A DNA stretch of 64,000 nt, taken from Modestobacter sp. VKM Ac-2984 (GTDB taxonomy: Bacteria; Actinomycetota; Actinomycetes; Mycobacteriales; Geodermatophilaceae). This document shows positions 8,211-17,231 of the stretch, one piece after another; positions within the stretch are counted from its first letter, which is position 1; each line of letters begins with the position of its first letter. The stretch is from the NCBI RefSeq assembly GCF_026967985.1, contig NZ_JAPVBJ010000003.1, positions 309,101 to 373,100 of the forward strand, in the 5' to 3' direction. The notes beneath the pieces are model-generated. The model saw nothing but the letters and a program-made list of their open reading frames with translations. It was not told where the DNA came from and ran no database searches. The position numbers were made by a program, and so were the translations under genes.

Positions 8211-8993
8211 GTGCGTCGCGAGGTCCGAGATCTCGGTAGGTACGTGAAGCCCGGCGCCGCCGCAGCCTGCGTCGTCCTCATGGCCGGCATCGCAGGGTGG
8301 GGCGGATCGACGATCGCACTCAACGGCGCCAGCGCGTCGTCCGCTGCGGCGTCGGCGACTGCCGCGCAGGTTCGCCCGACCGCCGGCCTGGCGACGTCCG
8401 AGGAGACGACGCGGCCGACGGCGTCACTCCTGCCCACCCCCTCCAGGACCACGAGCTCCGCCCCGGCTCCTGCCCGGCGAACGGATGCGGTCGCGCGGGC
8501 CTCGATTGCGCCGCCCCCTGGCCCGCCCCCGTTGAGCACGCTGCCCCGAGGCGCTGCTCAAGCGTCCGCGCCTCAACTGCCCTCTGAGCACGAGCCCGAC
8601 ATCCTCTTCGTGGCGCCGTCGTCCGGCTCGATCGGCGGTCAGTGGTACTACCAGGTCGGGCTGCTCGGCTTCCCGCCAGACACCGTGGTCGAAATCAGTG
8701 GTCATGACACCTACGGCAACCTGCGCGTGGCTCCGCTGGCGATGACGACGGCAGGAGGTTCGTGGGATCCGTTCACCGCCGGCTTCGGGATGTCCTTCCC
8801 GTACGGCGGCACGTGCAGCGCCCCGGAAGCGAAGACGGTCACGGCACGCGGCCACGGCTTCTCGGTCACCGAGACGGTCCCGCGCCCTGTGGAGTGCGAT
8901 GGAGGCACCACCGCGGACGGTCCATGGACCCGGCCGGTCCAGCCGACGCCGACGCCGACGCCGGTGCCGGCACCGGAACTGCCTTCCCCGTGA
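8211..8993 (+). CDS. Exported Pro/Ser/Thr-rich protein of unknown function
   Basis: The N-terminus has basic residues followed by the hydrophobic stretch AAAACVVLMAGIAGW, a signal peptide or anchor. About 90 low-complexity Ala/Ser/Thr/Pro residues follow. A compact domain comes next, beginning near DILFVAPSSGSIGGQWYYQV, with two Cys (GGTCSAPE and VECDGG) that could form a disulphide, and a short Pro-Thr repeat tail. The domain pattern (ISGHDTYGNLRV) suggests an Ig-like or secreted adhesion module, but I cannot name a family. GTG 8211 has GGGGAG seven bases upstream; an ATG at 8196 in frame is the alternative. Confidence 0.55.
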   Translation: MRREVRDLGRYVKPGAAAACVVLMAGIAGWGGSTIALNGASASSAAASATAAQVRPTAGLATSEETTRPTASLLPTPSRTTSSAPAPARRTDAVARASIAPPPGPPPLSTLPRGAAQASAPQLPSEHEPDILFVAPSSGSIGGQWYYQVGLLGFPPDTVVEISGHDTYGNLRVAPLAMTTAGGSWDPFTAGFGMSFPYGGTCSAPEAKTVTARGHGFSVTETVPRPVECDGGTTADGPWTRPVQPTPTPTPVPAPELPSP

Positions 8994-9102
8994 ACATCGT
9001 CGTCCGCGCGCTGCCCGAGTGCTGCTCCGGGGGCTGAGGATCGCTCACGCGTTGGGAGGGCGGTGCCTCGCGGACATCTGACCCACCGCGGCGGCGGGAG
9101 CA

Positions 9103-10338
9103 TCAGCAGGTCGGCTCCTGGAGCTCACCGGCCGGGCTGAGCCGGACACCACACTCGCCGAAGTCGGTGCGGGAGAGACTGCGGACCAGGTCCAGCGCCT
9201 GCTGGGTGGGATCCACCTCCGGCACCCCCGGGTCGACCATCACGGTGCCGAGCAGGTTCCCGGCGTCCCAGGTCCCGTCCGGGGCCAGGCGCAGCCTGAG
9301 CACTCCGCCGATGCCCGCCGGGCCGTCGTTGGAGAGGGTCTCGTAGCCGGCGAAGTTGCCCATGCTGTAGGCGATCAGCCGACCGCGGTACCACTCCATC
9401 CCCCGCAGCACGTGGGGGCCGGCACCCAGCACCGCGTCCGCCCCGGCGTCGATGACCGCGTGGGAGAAGGCGATGGGGTCTCCGCGGTCCTCGCCGAGGA
9501 AGATCTCCCTGCCGGGGCGGACGTGGCTCTGGTCCTTGCCTTCCGCGCCGGCGTGGATGGTGACCAGGACGAGGTCGGCCTCCTCGGCGGCCTGGCCGAC
9601 GAGCTGCTGGGCGGCGGGGATGTCGAGCAGGCTCTGCGTCCAGCCGTAGGGGGAGAAGCCGACGATGGCCACCCGCAGTGCGCCCACCTGCTGCATCGTG
9701 ATCTGCCCGGGCATGCCCGTGTGCTCCAGGCCCGCATCGGTCAGCGCCGCTCGGGTGTCCCGCAGACCCGCCTCGCCGAAGTCCCGCGAGTGGTTGTTGG
9801 CCAGGTTGATGACGGTGAACCCGGCGGCGCCCAACGTCTCCGCGTACGACGGCGGCGTCCGGAAGGCGTAGCAGCGCGCGCTGTCGGCACCGCACTTGGT
9901 CGACGTCGTCCGGTCGGTGAGCGCCTGGTCCAGGTTCGCCAGCACGACGTCCCCGGTGAGCCGGTCGGCGACCGCGTCGAACAGGTGGCGACCGTCGTCG
10001 GGCGGCAGCGACTCGGGCGCCGAGCCCATGACGACGTCCCCCACGGCGGTGATCTCCACGCTCCTCCCGCCCTTCGCGGGAGTGGCCGCGGGCTCGTCTC
10101 CGTCAGCCGCTGTGCTGGCTCCGGGCGCCGGATCGGTGGTGGTGGACGCTGCCGAGGAGCTGGCTGCGGGTGCCTGCCCGGTGCCTGGGTCCGCGGCGGC
10201 GCCGGCCGAACAGGCGGTGGCCGCGCAGGTGGCCAGAGCCATCAGCAGGTACGTCGCCGGTCGAGCCCGGGCTGGCAGTCGGCGCAGCCGTGTCCTCACC
10301 GGATCATCGTTTCCCGGCCTCGATGTCCGATGACGCAT
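9103..10338 (-). CDS. CapA-family lipoprotein (PGA capsule-type metallophosphatase fold)
   Basis: After a signal-like segment (YLLMALATCAATACSAG, with Cys at a lipobox-like position) and an Ala/Thr-rich linker comes a CapA domain. Its motifs are EITAVGDVVMG, VLANLDQALT, INLANNHSRDFGEAGL, VTIHAGAEGKD and the C-terminal GPHVLRGMEWYRGRLIAYSMGNF. CapA proteins in Bacillus take part in poly-gamma-glutamate capsule tethering, but most actinobacterial members stand alone, as here, with no capBC nearby, so the true role is unknown. The start is uncertain: ATG 10338 is used, while GTG 10299 would place the signal peptide nearer the N-terminus. Confidence 0.78.
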   Translation of the reverse strand: MRHRTSRPGNDDPVRTRLRRLPARARPATYLLMALATCAATACSAGAAADPGTGQAPAASSSAASTTTDPAPGASTAADGDEPAATPAKGGRSVEITAVGDVVMGSAPESLPPDDGRHLFDAVADRLTGDVVLANLDQALTDRTTSTKCGADSARCYAFRTPPSYAETLGAAGFTVINLANNHSRDFGEAGLRDTRAALTDAGLEHTGMPGQITMQQVGALRVAIVGFSPYGWTQSLLDIPAAQQLVGQAAEEADLVLVTIHAGAEGKDQSHVRPGREIFLGEDRGDPIAFSHAVIDAGADAVLGAGPHVLRGMEWYRGRLIAYSMGNFAGYETLSNDGPAGIGGVLRLRLAPDGTWDAGNLLGTVMVDPGVPEVDPTQQALDLVRSLSRTDFGECGVRLSPAGELQEPTC

Positions 10339-10494
10339 GGCGGCGACAGTGGCCGAACACGGGCGCGGTGCCGGACAGGACGCCGTCATGGCGCACGGCC
10401 GAGAGGCCCTGCCCGGCGTGGCCAGCACGGTCCGCTACTGGTCGGCACACGAGGCGGCGCGGTGGACCGGGTGTCGCCCCGGTCCCGAAGGCCC

Positions 10495-11823
10495 TCAGGC
10501 CTGTCGGCCGAGGATCGCCGGCAGGGACTCGTAGCCACGCAGGACGACGGTGCCGCGGCGGTGGCCGGAGCCCGCGGGCCGCAGGTCGGGGAAGCGCTCG
10601 AACAGCGCGCGCAGCGCGATCTCGCCCTCCATCCGGGCGAGCGCGGCGCCGAGGCAGAAGTGGATGCCGCTGGCGAAGGCGAGGTGCTCGCGGGCGTTGG
10701 GGCGCGCGACGTCGAAGACGTGCGGATCGGGGAACACCCGGGGGTCCCGGTTGGCTGCGGCGAGCAGCAGGACCAGCCACTCGCCCTCGGCGACGGGGAC
10801 CCCGTGGACGGTGGTGTGCTTCCTGGCCCGGCGGCCGGTCCGCTGCACGGGGGGATCGAAGCGGAGCACCTCGTCGACCGCGGTCGGCCACCGCGACGGG
10901 TCCTCGGCGAGCCGCCGGCGCTGGTCGGGATGGGCGAACAGGAGGGCGGCCCCGTTGCCGATGAGGTTGACGGTGGTCTCGAAGCCGGCGCCGACGACCA
11001 ACGCGGCGGTGGCCCGCAGCTCCGTCTCGGTGAGGCCGGCACCGTCGTCGTCGACCATGGTGACCAGGCTGGAGAGCATGTCCGTGCCCGGGTTCCGGCG
11101 CAGCGACTGCAGGTGCCCCCGCCACCACGCGTCGAGCTCGACGATGCTGCGCTCGACGTCGCGGTGGGTCGACCAGTCCACGCCCATGTCCAGGACCGGG
11201 GCGGCGCGGTCGCCCCAGGCGAGGAACTGCTCCCGCATCGCCACCGGGACGCCGAGCATCTCGGAGATGACGGTGACCGGGAGGAGGCTGGCGTAGCGGG
11301 CGACGAGGTCCACCTGCCCGCCGTGCCGCGCGGCCTCGTCCTCGAGCCCGTCGAGGAGCTCGTCGGCGATCTCCCGGGTGCGTTCGCGCAACCCCGCGAC
11401 GGCCCGGGCGCTGAACGCCCGGCTGACCAGCCGCCGGTAGCGGGTGTGCTCGGGCGGGTCGACGGCGACCATCGACGGCGGGTCGATGGGGCTCACCCCC
11501 GGTCGGTCGCCGGCCAGCCGGAGCGCCAGCCGCAACACCGACGGCAGCCCCTGGGTCCGGAACCCGCCGATCTGCCCGAAGTCCTCGCTGCGCAGCACGT
11601 CGGTGCACACGTCGTGGTGGACGCTGATGCGGGCCAGGGCCCCGTCGGCGAAGGGGTCCGCCGTCCGCAGCCGTTCGTAGTGCGGGTACGGGTCCGCGCG
11701 GAGGGCCGGGGCGACCATCACCTGGGCGTCCGCGTTGCCCCCGCGGGCCCGTGCCCGGAGGGCCATCCGCATCGCTCCGTGGGTGGCGGTCCAGCGGACC
11801 CCGCTGCGCACCAGTTCGTCCAT
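10495..11823 (-). CDS. Cytochrome P450
   Basis: This 442-residue protein is a soluble class I P450 monooxygenase. Diagnostic motifs are the I-helix ALVVGAGFETTVNLIGNG (A-G-x-E-T), the K-helix ExxR in DEVLRFDPPVQRTGRRAR, and the heme-binding loop FASGIHFCLGAALARMEGE with the Cys ligand. No ferredoxin or reductase gene is adjacent, so electron partners must be encoded elsewhere. The substrate cannot be read from the sequence. ATG 11823 is preceded by GAGGGA; the longer frame to 11904 lacks family similarity. Confidence 0.92.
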   Translation of the reverse strand: MDELVRSGVRWTATHGAMRMALRARARGGNADAQVMVAPALRADPYPHYERLRTADPFADGALARISVHHDVCTDVLRSEDFGQIGGFRTQGLPSVLRLALRLAGDRPGVSPIDPPSMVAVDPPEHTRYRRLVSRAFSARAVAGLRERTREIADELLDGLEDEAARHGGQVDLVARYASLLPVTVISEMLGVPVAMREQFLAWGDRAAPVLDMGVDWSTHRDVERSIVELDAWWRGHLQSLRRNPGTDMLSSLVTMVDDDGAGLTETELRATAALVVGAGFETTVNLIGNGAALLFAHPDQRRRLAEDPSRWPTAVDEVLRFDPPVQRTGRRARKHTTVHGVPVAEGEWLVLLLAAANRDPRVFPDPHVFDVARPNAREHLAFASGIHFCLGAALARMEGEIALRALFERFPDLRPAGSGHRRGTVVLRGYESLPAILGRQA

Positions 11824-12012
11824 GGTCCCTCGCCCGTCCCCTCCGCACCCGTGTCCCGTCCGCGGCCGGCGTGCCCTCATCCTCGCGGACACGGCCCACC
11901 CCATCCAGGGTCGACGGCGCGGTGACCGCAGCGTCGTTCCCGCCGCGCGCGGCGCTGATCGAGTGGGCGACGCGGATGGCGGTGGAGGCCCAGCAGGACC
12001 CGCGCCCGGCGT

Positions 12013-12675
12013 TCAGGCGCCCGGCTCGACGAGCCCCGCCTCGTAGGCGAACACCACCACCTGGGCGCGGTCGCGCAGGCCGAGCTTTGTGAGGACGCTC
12101 GACACGTGCGACTTCACCGTCGCCGCACCGATGTACAGCTCGCGCGCGATCTCGGCGTTGCTCCGCCCCCTCGCGATGGCGGTGACGACGTCGCGCTCGC
12201 GGGCGGTCAGGCTCTCCAGCCGTCCGGCGAGGGCGGTGTCGGGCGCGCGCTGCGCCGCGAACCGCTCGATCAGCCGCCGGGTGATCGACGGCGCCAGCAG
12301 CGCACCGCCGTCGGCGACCGTGCGGACGGCGACGACGAGCTGCTCGGGCGGCAGGTCCTTGAGGACGAAGCCGCTCGCTCCCGCGCGCAGCGCCCGGTAG
12401 ACGTACTCGTCCGGCTCGAACGTCGTGAGGATGAGCACCCGCACCGCGTCGCCCAGCTCGGCGACGATGCGCGCCGTGGCCTCCAGGCCGTCCATCTCCG
12501 GCATGCGGATGTCCATCAGCACGACGTCGGGCCGGTGCCGGCGGGCGACGTCGATCGCCTCGATGCCGGTGCCGGCCCCCGCGACGACCTCGATGTCCGG
12601 CTGGTGGTCCAGCACCATCGCGAACGCGCCACGCACGAGCGCCTGGTCGTCGACGACGGCCACCCGGATCGTCAT
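12013..12675 (-). CDS. Response regulator, NarL/LuxR type
   Basis: This is the cytoplasmic output half of a two-component system. The receiver domain begins VAVVDDQALVRGAF and has the phospho-acceptor Asp in PDVVLMDIRMPEMDGLEA, plus the conserved Thr and Lys in ILTTFEPDEYV and GFVLKDLPPE. A LuxR helix-turn-helix follows: LTARERDVVTAIARGRSNAE, then IGAATVKSHVSSVLTKLGLR. The start overlaps the stop of the kinase gene by four bases (ATGA), and both are divergent from the MMPL exporter, the likely target. Confidence 0.93.
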   Translation of the reverse strand: MTIRVAVVDDQALVRGAFAMVLDHQPDIEVVAGAGTGIEAIDVARRHRPDVVLMDIRMPEMDGLEATARIVAELGDAVRVLILTTFEPDEYVYRALRAGASGFVLKDLPPEQLVVAVRTVADGGALLAPSITRRLIERFAAQRAPDTALAGRLESLTARERDVVTAIARGRSNAEIARELYIGAATVKSHVSSVLTKLGLRDRAQVVVFAYEAGLVEPGA

Positions 12676-13811
12676 GCCGCCCCGCCGTCGAGCGGCAGGC
12701 GGGCCCGCGCGGCGAACCCGCCGTCCGGACGCGGGCCGACGTCGAGGGAGCCGCCGAGCAGCTGCGCGCGCTCGCGCATGCCGACGATGCCGTGCCCGGC
12801 GCCGGGCAGGGACGTCGCCCCGCTGCCGTCGTCGCGCACCTCGACGACGAGGTCCCGTCCCTCGGTCGTGAGCCGGACGCCGGTGCGCGCGCCGGGACCC
12901 GCGTGCTTCACCACGTTCGTCAGGGACTCCTGCACGATGCGGTACGCCGACAGCTCCACCCGCGCGGGCAGCACGGGGGTCACGCCGTCGATGTCCAGAT
13001 CGACGTCCAGACCCGCTTCGCGCATCCGCGCCACCAGCGCGGGGAGGTCGGCCAGACCCGGTTGCGGCTCGGTGTCCCCTGATCCGGCCGAGGGACGCAG
13101 CACGCCGAGCAGGTGACGCAGCTCGTCCAGCGCCTGCCGGCCGGCCTCCTCGACGGCGCCCATGGCGCGCGCCGCCGCCTCCGGGTCGGCTGACGCGACG
13201 GTCTTCGCCGCGCCGGCCTGGACCGTCATCAGGCTCACCCGGTGCGCGACGACGTCGTGCAGCTCGCGTGCGATGCGGGACCGCTCCTCGGTCACGATGC
13301 GACGCTCCCGCTCCCGCAGCTCGCGCTCCTCCAGCACGGCGCGCTCGGCGCGCAGCCGCAGCCGACGTCCGACGTACCAGACAGCGAAGAAGATGACGAC
13401 GCCGAACGCGACCCCGCTCCACGGGACGTCGCCGGTGACCCCGTCGAGCACGAGCACGACGAGCGCGACGTCGACCCCGACGTGTCCCCACCGCTCGACC
13501 GACCCGTAGCGCCCGAGGGCGTAGAGCGCGAAGAGCGCATGGCCGCCGAGGTCGGCGTGGCCGCTGCCGAGCGTCAGCGCCCACGCGGCGAGGACGACGG
13601 CGAGGACGACGACAGGTGCGTGGCGGCGCCAGTACAGCGCGCCGCTGCCGACGGCGAACAGCAGCACGACCCAGAGCGGGACGTCGCCGAGGTCGCGTAG
13701 CACCCACGAGTCGTCCGGCCCGGTCGTGAAGAGCAGCGTGAGCACGAACAGCACCGCGGCGAGGACGGCGTCGGCCGCCCGCGGCCAGCGCGTGAACGGG
13801 CCGGGTCGCAT
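12672..13811 (-). CDS. Sensor histidine kinase, NarL-partner (HisKA_3) type
   Basis: This is a 379-residue membrane kinase. Four to five hydrophobic segments occupy the first ~150 residues. The HisKA_3 dimerisation helix follows, with its phospho-acceptor in RSRIARELHDVVAHRVSLMT. The HATPase domain comes next, with ELSAYRIVQESLTNVVKHAG (N box) and VRDDGSG / GHGIVGMRERAQLLGG (G boxes). There is no extracytoplasmic sensor loop of note, so it may sense membrane state as LiaS/VraS-like kinases do; that is inference. ATG 13811 begins the first conserved residues (MRPGPFTRW), and it is co-transcribed with the response regulator. Confidence 0.92.
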   Translation of the reverse strand: MRPGPFTRWPRAADAVLAAVLFVLTLLFTTGPDDSWVLRDLGDVPLWVVLLFAVGSGALYWRRHAPVVVLAVVLAAWALTLGSGHADLGGHALFALYALGRYGSVERWGHVGVDVALVVLVLDGVTGDVPWSGVAFGVVIFFAVWYVGRRLRLRAERAVLEERELRERERRIVTEERSRIARELHDVVAHRVSLMTVQAGAAKTVASADPEAAARAMGAVEEAGRQALDELRHLLGVLRPSAGSGDTEPQPGLADLPALVARMREAGLDVDLDIDGVTPVLPARVELSAYRIVQESLTNVVKHAGPGARTGVRLTTEGRDLVVEVRDDGSGATSLPGAGHGIVGMRERAQLLGGSLDVGPRPDGGFAARARLPLDGGAA

Positions 13812-13984
13812 GCGCTGAACGTAGGCGCGCCCGGCGCTGCTGTCGCCGGTCCGGAGACGGGCACCGGTCTCCTCCTCCAGGGGGAGACGGCGCCGCCCCG
13901 GGCCCGTCCCGCGCCGGGCGACGGCAGCGCGGCTCGCGCGGACAGTCCGTGGTGACCGCCTCCTCCCGACTCCCTGGAGCGACC

Positions 13985-16135
13985 ATGAACGGCTGGATCC
14001 GACGGATCGGCACCGCGAGCGCCCGCCGCCCGAAGCGGACGATCGGCGTCTGGGCACTGGTCGCCGCGCTCGTCGTCGCGCTTTCGAGCACGCTCGGCGG
14101 CGCCTACCTCGATGACTTGACGGTGCGTGGCAGCGACAGCGCCGCCGCCACCGAGCTGCTCGAGCAGGGCTTCCCCGAGGCGGCCGTCGGCTCCGCCGTC
14201 GCGGTGTTCGCGGCGCCCGAGGGCGAGCTCCTCACCGGCTACCGGGCCGACGTGGAGGCGACGCTCGTCCAGCTGCGCGCGGTGGAGCGCGTCACCACGG
14301 TGACCGAGCCCTTCGCGGGCGGCGCCGTCTCGCCCGACGGGCGGATCGGCTTCGCCGACATCGTCCTGGACGCGCCGTCCGGAGAGCTCGGGCCGGAGCC
14401 GGCCGAGGCGCTCGCCGCGGCCCTCGCCCCGGCGCGCGACGCCGGGCTCACCGCTGAGGTCGGCGGTGCGGCGGTGTTCCTCACCACCGAGCCCGAGCCG
14501 TCGGGCGCCGAGGCGGTCGGCGTCCTCGTCGCGCTGGTCGTCCTCGTCGTCGCGTTCGGCACGGTGGTGGCCGCGCTCGTGCCGATCGCGCTGGCGCTGG
14601 TCGCGGTGGCCGCCGGGCTCAGCGGCATCACCGTGCTCGCCGGAGCGATGGACGTCTCCAGCTCGGGGCCCGTGATCGCCGCGATGGTCGGGCTCGGCGT
14701 CGGCATCGACTACGCGCTGTTCCTGGTGTCCCGCTACCGCGAGAACCGGATCGCCGGCCAGGACAACGCGACGGCCCTGTCGGCCGCGATGGGCACCTCG
14801 GGTACCGCGGTGTTCTTCGCCGGCGTCACCGTGGTGCTCGCCATGGCCGCCCTCGTGTTGACCGGCATGGGCGTGCTCGCGTCGATCGGCCTCGCGACGT
14901 CGCTCGTCGTGCTGGTCGCCGTGGCGACGGCGCTCACCCTGCTCCCCGCGCTGCTGTCGCTGCTCGGCGACCGCATCGACGCCGGACGCGTCGTCGGCCG
15001 GCGCCGTCCCGCGCGTCCCGTCGAGGCGACCACCTGGTGGCGGCTGTCCCACCGCATCTCCGCGCGGCCCTGGCCGTACCTCGTCGTGGCGTCGCTGCTG
15101 CTCCTAACGCTGGCCGCGCCCGCGCTGTCGATGAGGACCGGCTTCCCCGACGCCGGCGACGCGCCGGTGGGCACCACACACCGGCAGGCGCACGACCTGC
15201 TCGCCGAGGGATTCGGGCCCGGCATGAACGCGCCGCTGCTCGTCGTCGCCGACCTCTCCGGCTCCGGCCTGGGCGTGGACGACGTCCCGCTGCTCGCCGA
15301 GCGCATCGCGGCCGACCCCGGCATCGGCTCGGTCGCCGAACCGAGGCTCTCCACGGACGGCGACACCGCCGTGCTGACGGCGCTGCCGACCACCGCGCCG
15401 GCCGACCCGGCCACGGCGCAGACGTTGGAGCGGATCCGGTCCGGCGCGCCCGACGGCGTGCACGTGACGGGCCAGGCCGCCCTCGCGATCGACCTGGACA
15501 CCTCGCTCGGCTCGACCCTGCCGCTGCTCCTGGGGTCGGTCCTGGCCGCGTCGTTCCTGCTGCTGGTCGTGGTGTTCCGGTCCGTCACGGTCGCCCTCAA
15601 GGCCGTGGTCATGAACCTGCTGTCGATCGGCGCGGCCTACGGCGTCGTGGTCGCGGTCTTCCAGTGGGGTTGGCTCGGCGGCCTGATCGGGCTCGAGGGC
15701 ACCCACCTCATCGCCTCGCCGCTGCCGGCCATCTTCTTCGCCGTGCTGTTCGGCCTGTCGATGGACTACGAGGTCTTCCTCGTCTCGCGCATCCGCGAGG
15801 CCTACGACGCCACCGGGGACACCGTCGAGGCGGTCGCGCGCGGGTTGGCGTCCAGCGCCCGCGTCATCACCTGCGGAGCGCTGATCATGACGGCGGTGTT
15901 CCTGTCGTTCGTCGCGACCCCGGACCCGTTCGTCAAGATGATCGGCCTGGGGCTCGCCGTCGCCATCGCGCTCGATGCGACGCTGGTGCGCATGGTGCTC
16001 GTGCCGGCGACGATGGCGCTGCTCGGCAAGGCCAACTGGTGGCTGCCGGGGTGGCTCGACCGGCTGCTCCCCGTGGTGCGGGTGGCGGGCGAGGTCGAGG
16101 CGACTCCCGCGCGGGTGCCGGTGCCGGTCGGCTGA
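13985..16135 (+). CDS. MMPL-family RND transporter
   Basis: This 716-residue protein has two halves, each with one N-terminal helix, an extracytoplasmic domain and a bundle of five further helices. Family motifs include VGLGVGIDYALFLVSRYREN in the first half and VLFGLSMDYEVFLVSRIREA in the second, both carrying the Asp-Tyr pair of helices 4 and 10 used for proton coupling. MMPL proteins export lipids, siderophores or drugs. ATG 13985 follows CTGGAGC. It is divergent from the two-component pair with a 173-base shared region, a common arrangement in which the regulator induces the exporter under envelope or drug stress. Confidence 0.93.
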   Translation: MNGWIRRIGTASARRPKRTIGVWALVAALVVALSSTLGGAYLDDLTVRGSDSAAATELLEQGFPEAAVGSAVAVFAAPEGELLTGYRADVEATLVQLRAVERVTTVTEPFAGGAVSPDGRIGFADIVLDAPSGELGPEPAEALAAALAPARDAGLTAEVGGAAVFLTTEPEPSGAEAVGVLVALVVLVVAFGTVVAALVPIALALVAVAAGLSGITVLAGAMDVSSSGPVIAAMVGLGVGIDYALFLVSRYRENRIAGQDNATALSAAMGTSGTAVFFAGVTVVLAMAALVLTGMGVLASIGLATSLVVLVAVATALTLLPALLSLLGDRIDAGRVVGRRRPARPVEATTWWRLSHRISARPWPYLVVASLLLLTLAAPALSMRTGFPDAGDAPVGTTHRQAHDLLAEGFGPGMNAPLLVVADLSGSGLGVDDVPLLAERIAADPGIGSVAEPRLSTDGDTAVLTALPTTAPADPATAQTLERIRSGAPDGVHVTGQAALAIDLDTSLGSTLPLLLGSVLAASFLLLVVVFRSVTVALKAVVMNLLSIGAAYGVVVAVFQWGWLGGLIGLEGTHLIASPLPAIFFAVLFGLSMDYEVFLVSRIREAYDATGDTVEAVARGLASSARVITCGALIMTAVFLSFVATPDPFVKMIGLGLAVAIALDATLVRMVLVPATMALLGKANWWLPGWLDRLLPVVRVAGEVEATPARVPVPVG

Positions 16136-16461
16136 GCCGGCTCGCCATCGCGTGGAGCCGCGTCCGGCGGGGGCGCCCGCCGCGACGTGGTCCAGCGCGA
16201 CGTCAAGACCATGTCCTCCTGGCCGCCGGCCAGCCCCCGCCGGCCAGCCCCCACCGGCCGAACCGACGGCGGCCGGCGCTGCGCGGACGTCCGTCGGGAT
16301 GCCCCGGGCGCAGGGATGTCGGCGGCTGCGACCTGCTGCCGATGCGTCACCGGCTGTGCGAATGGGACAGCTCCCACTCCGTGGTGTCCGAGGGGCGACA
16401 CGCCACATCCGCACACGGCTCGCGGTGTCGGCGCCAGGAGCTGACCGGCAGTGCAGCCAGG
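16136..16461 (+). other. Convergent intergenic region with a short tandem repeat
   Basis: This lies between the convergent MMPL and NADP-oxidoreductase genes. It contains two perfect tandem copies of a 14-base unit GCCGGCCAGCCCCC (16225-16238 and 16239-16252) and copy 1 of the tRNA-like repeat family at 16382. No coding frame is convincing. Confidence 0.5.
16382..16417 (+). repeat. tRNA-Leu-3'-like dispersed repeat, copy 1
   Basis: Begins GGTGTCCGAGGGGCGACAC and ends ATCCGCACACG. It shares the 5' block GGTGTCCGAGG and the 3' block CGCACACG with four other copies at 21022, 22397, 28823 and 29599, all in the same orientation. This is the only copy left of the recombinase remnant. The 5' block is identical to the complement of the tRNA-Leu(GAG) 3' end. 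Confidence 0.7.
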
Positions 16462-17133
16462 TCACCGGCGAGCGGCGATGACCTCCCGGCCGCGGTCGGA
16501 GGCGGGGAACCGATCGATCATCGCGCGCAGCTGCTCGGCGTCGACGTCGGCGCCGAAGGGCTCCGTTCGCGGTTCGAGGCGCACGCCGTGCGCCAGAGGG
16601 CCGGCGACGACCGCGTCGAAACCCAGGTCGGAGACGATCCGGGCAACGGTGTCGAGGTCGGCGATCTCGTCCCCGGCGATCGCGATCGCTTTCCGGCCGG
16701 GATCGCCGACGGGGCGGGTCTCGCCTTCCAGGTCGTGGTAACCCATGTGGTTGAACGCCTTCACCACCCGGGACTCCGGCAGGAAGACCTGCACGACCTC
16801 GCTGGTGGAGGTGCGCGGATCGGTGAGGTCGTCGCGGACGCCATCGACCTCCCACCAGTAGTTCATCGCGTCGATGACCAGTTTCCCGGCCAGTGCCTCG
16901 ACCGGCAGGGTGCGGTACTTGCCCAGCGGCAGGGCCAGGACGACGACATCCGCCTTGAGTGCGGCATCAGCCGCGGTCGTCGGGGTCGCCCCCGGGACGA
17001 GCACCTCGACGGTCAACGCGATCTTCGCTGGGTCGCCCGAGCCGGCGACCAGCACGTCGTACCCGTTCGCGAGCGCGAGTCGGGCCAGCACGGTGCCCAC
17101 CTTGCCGGCGCCGAGGATGCCCAGCGTGGTCAT
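16462..17133 (-). CDS. NADPH-dependent F420 reductase-like oxidoreductase (NpdG/CofG-type Rossmann protein)
   Basis: This 223-residue Rossmann protein begins [20 protein letters not shown], an NADP(H)-binding fold with the G-x-G-x-x-G pattern. It continues with [16 protein letters not shown] and [15 protein letters not shown], typical of the NADP-oxidoreductase coenzyme-F420-dependent family. Many members reduce F420 with NADPH, while others act on unknown substrates. The start ATG 17133 overlaps the stop of a 33-residue ORF upstream (ATGA), whose sequence resembles the C-terminus of an LLM/F420 flavin enzyme, so the context fits F420 redox chemistry. GGAGG precedes the start by seven bases. 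Confidence 0.82.
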   Translation of the reverse strand: MTTLGILGAGKVGTVLARLALANGYDVLVAGSGDPAKIALTVEVLVPGATPTTAADAALKADVVVLALPLGKYRTLPVEALAGKLVIDAMNYWWEVDGVRDDLTDPRTSTSEVVQVFLPESRVVKAFNHMGYHDLEGETRPVGDPGRKAIAIAGDEIADLDTVARIVSDLGFDAVVAGPLAHGVRLEPRTEPFGADVDAEQLRAMIDRFPASDRGREVIAARR

Positions 17134-17231
17134 GCCTGCACCTCCGGCTCGGCGGCCGGCACGTCGTCGCCGGCGGCGAGGAGCTCGCGCACCCGGGGGA
17201 GGAGATGGGTGCCGTAGAGCTGCGTGGTCAT
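17130..17231 (-). CDS. 33-residue ORF, possible LLM flavin-oxidoreductase C-terminal remnant
   Basis: The ORF starts at ATG 17231 behind a very strong AGGAGGG spaced seven bases and stops inside the start of the next gene (ATGA overlap). The peptide [20 protein letters not shown] resembles the last ~20 residues of luciferase-like (LLM/F420-dependent) oxidoreductases, which often end with LYGTxVLPRVRE. It may be all that remains after deletion of such a gene. It may also now work as a coupling leader for the F420-type reductase. Both readings are inference from a short match. Confidence 0.4.
   Translation of the reverse strand: MTTQLYGTHLLPRVRELLAAGDDVPAAEPEVQA

Noticed and set aside
16225-16252. 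Tandem GCCGGCCAGCCCCC as the start of a CRISPR-like array
   Set aside because: Only two adjacent copies without spacers; simple slippage duplication. No CRISPR array or cas gene was seen anywhere in the window; the RecB-type nuclease at 57189 is a standalone housekeeping member.
15037-17217. Long plus-strand open frame across the MMPL 3' end and beyond
   Set aside because: It is an Arg/Pro-rich shadow of the MMPL gene in another frame, a normal effect of high GC content. Many other long Arg/Ala/Gly-rich frames opposite real genes (for example 59286-63518 minus and 49178-52393 minus) were rejected for the same reason.
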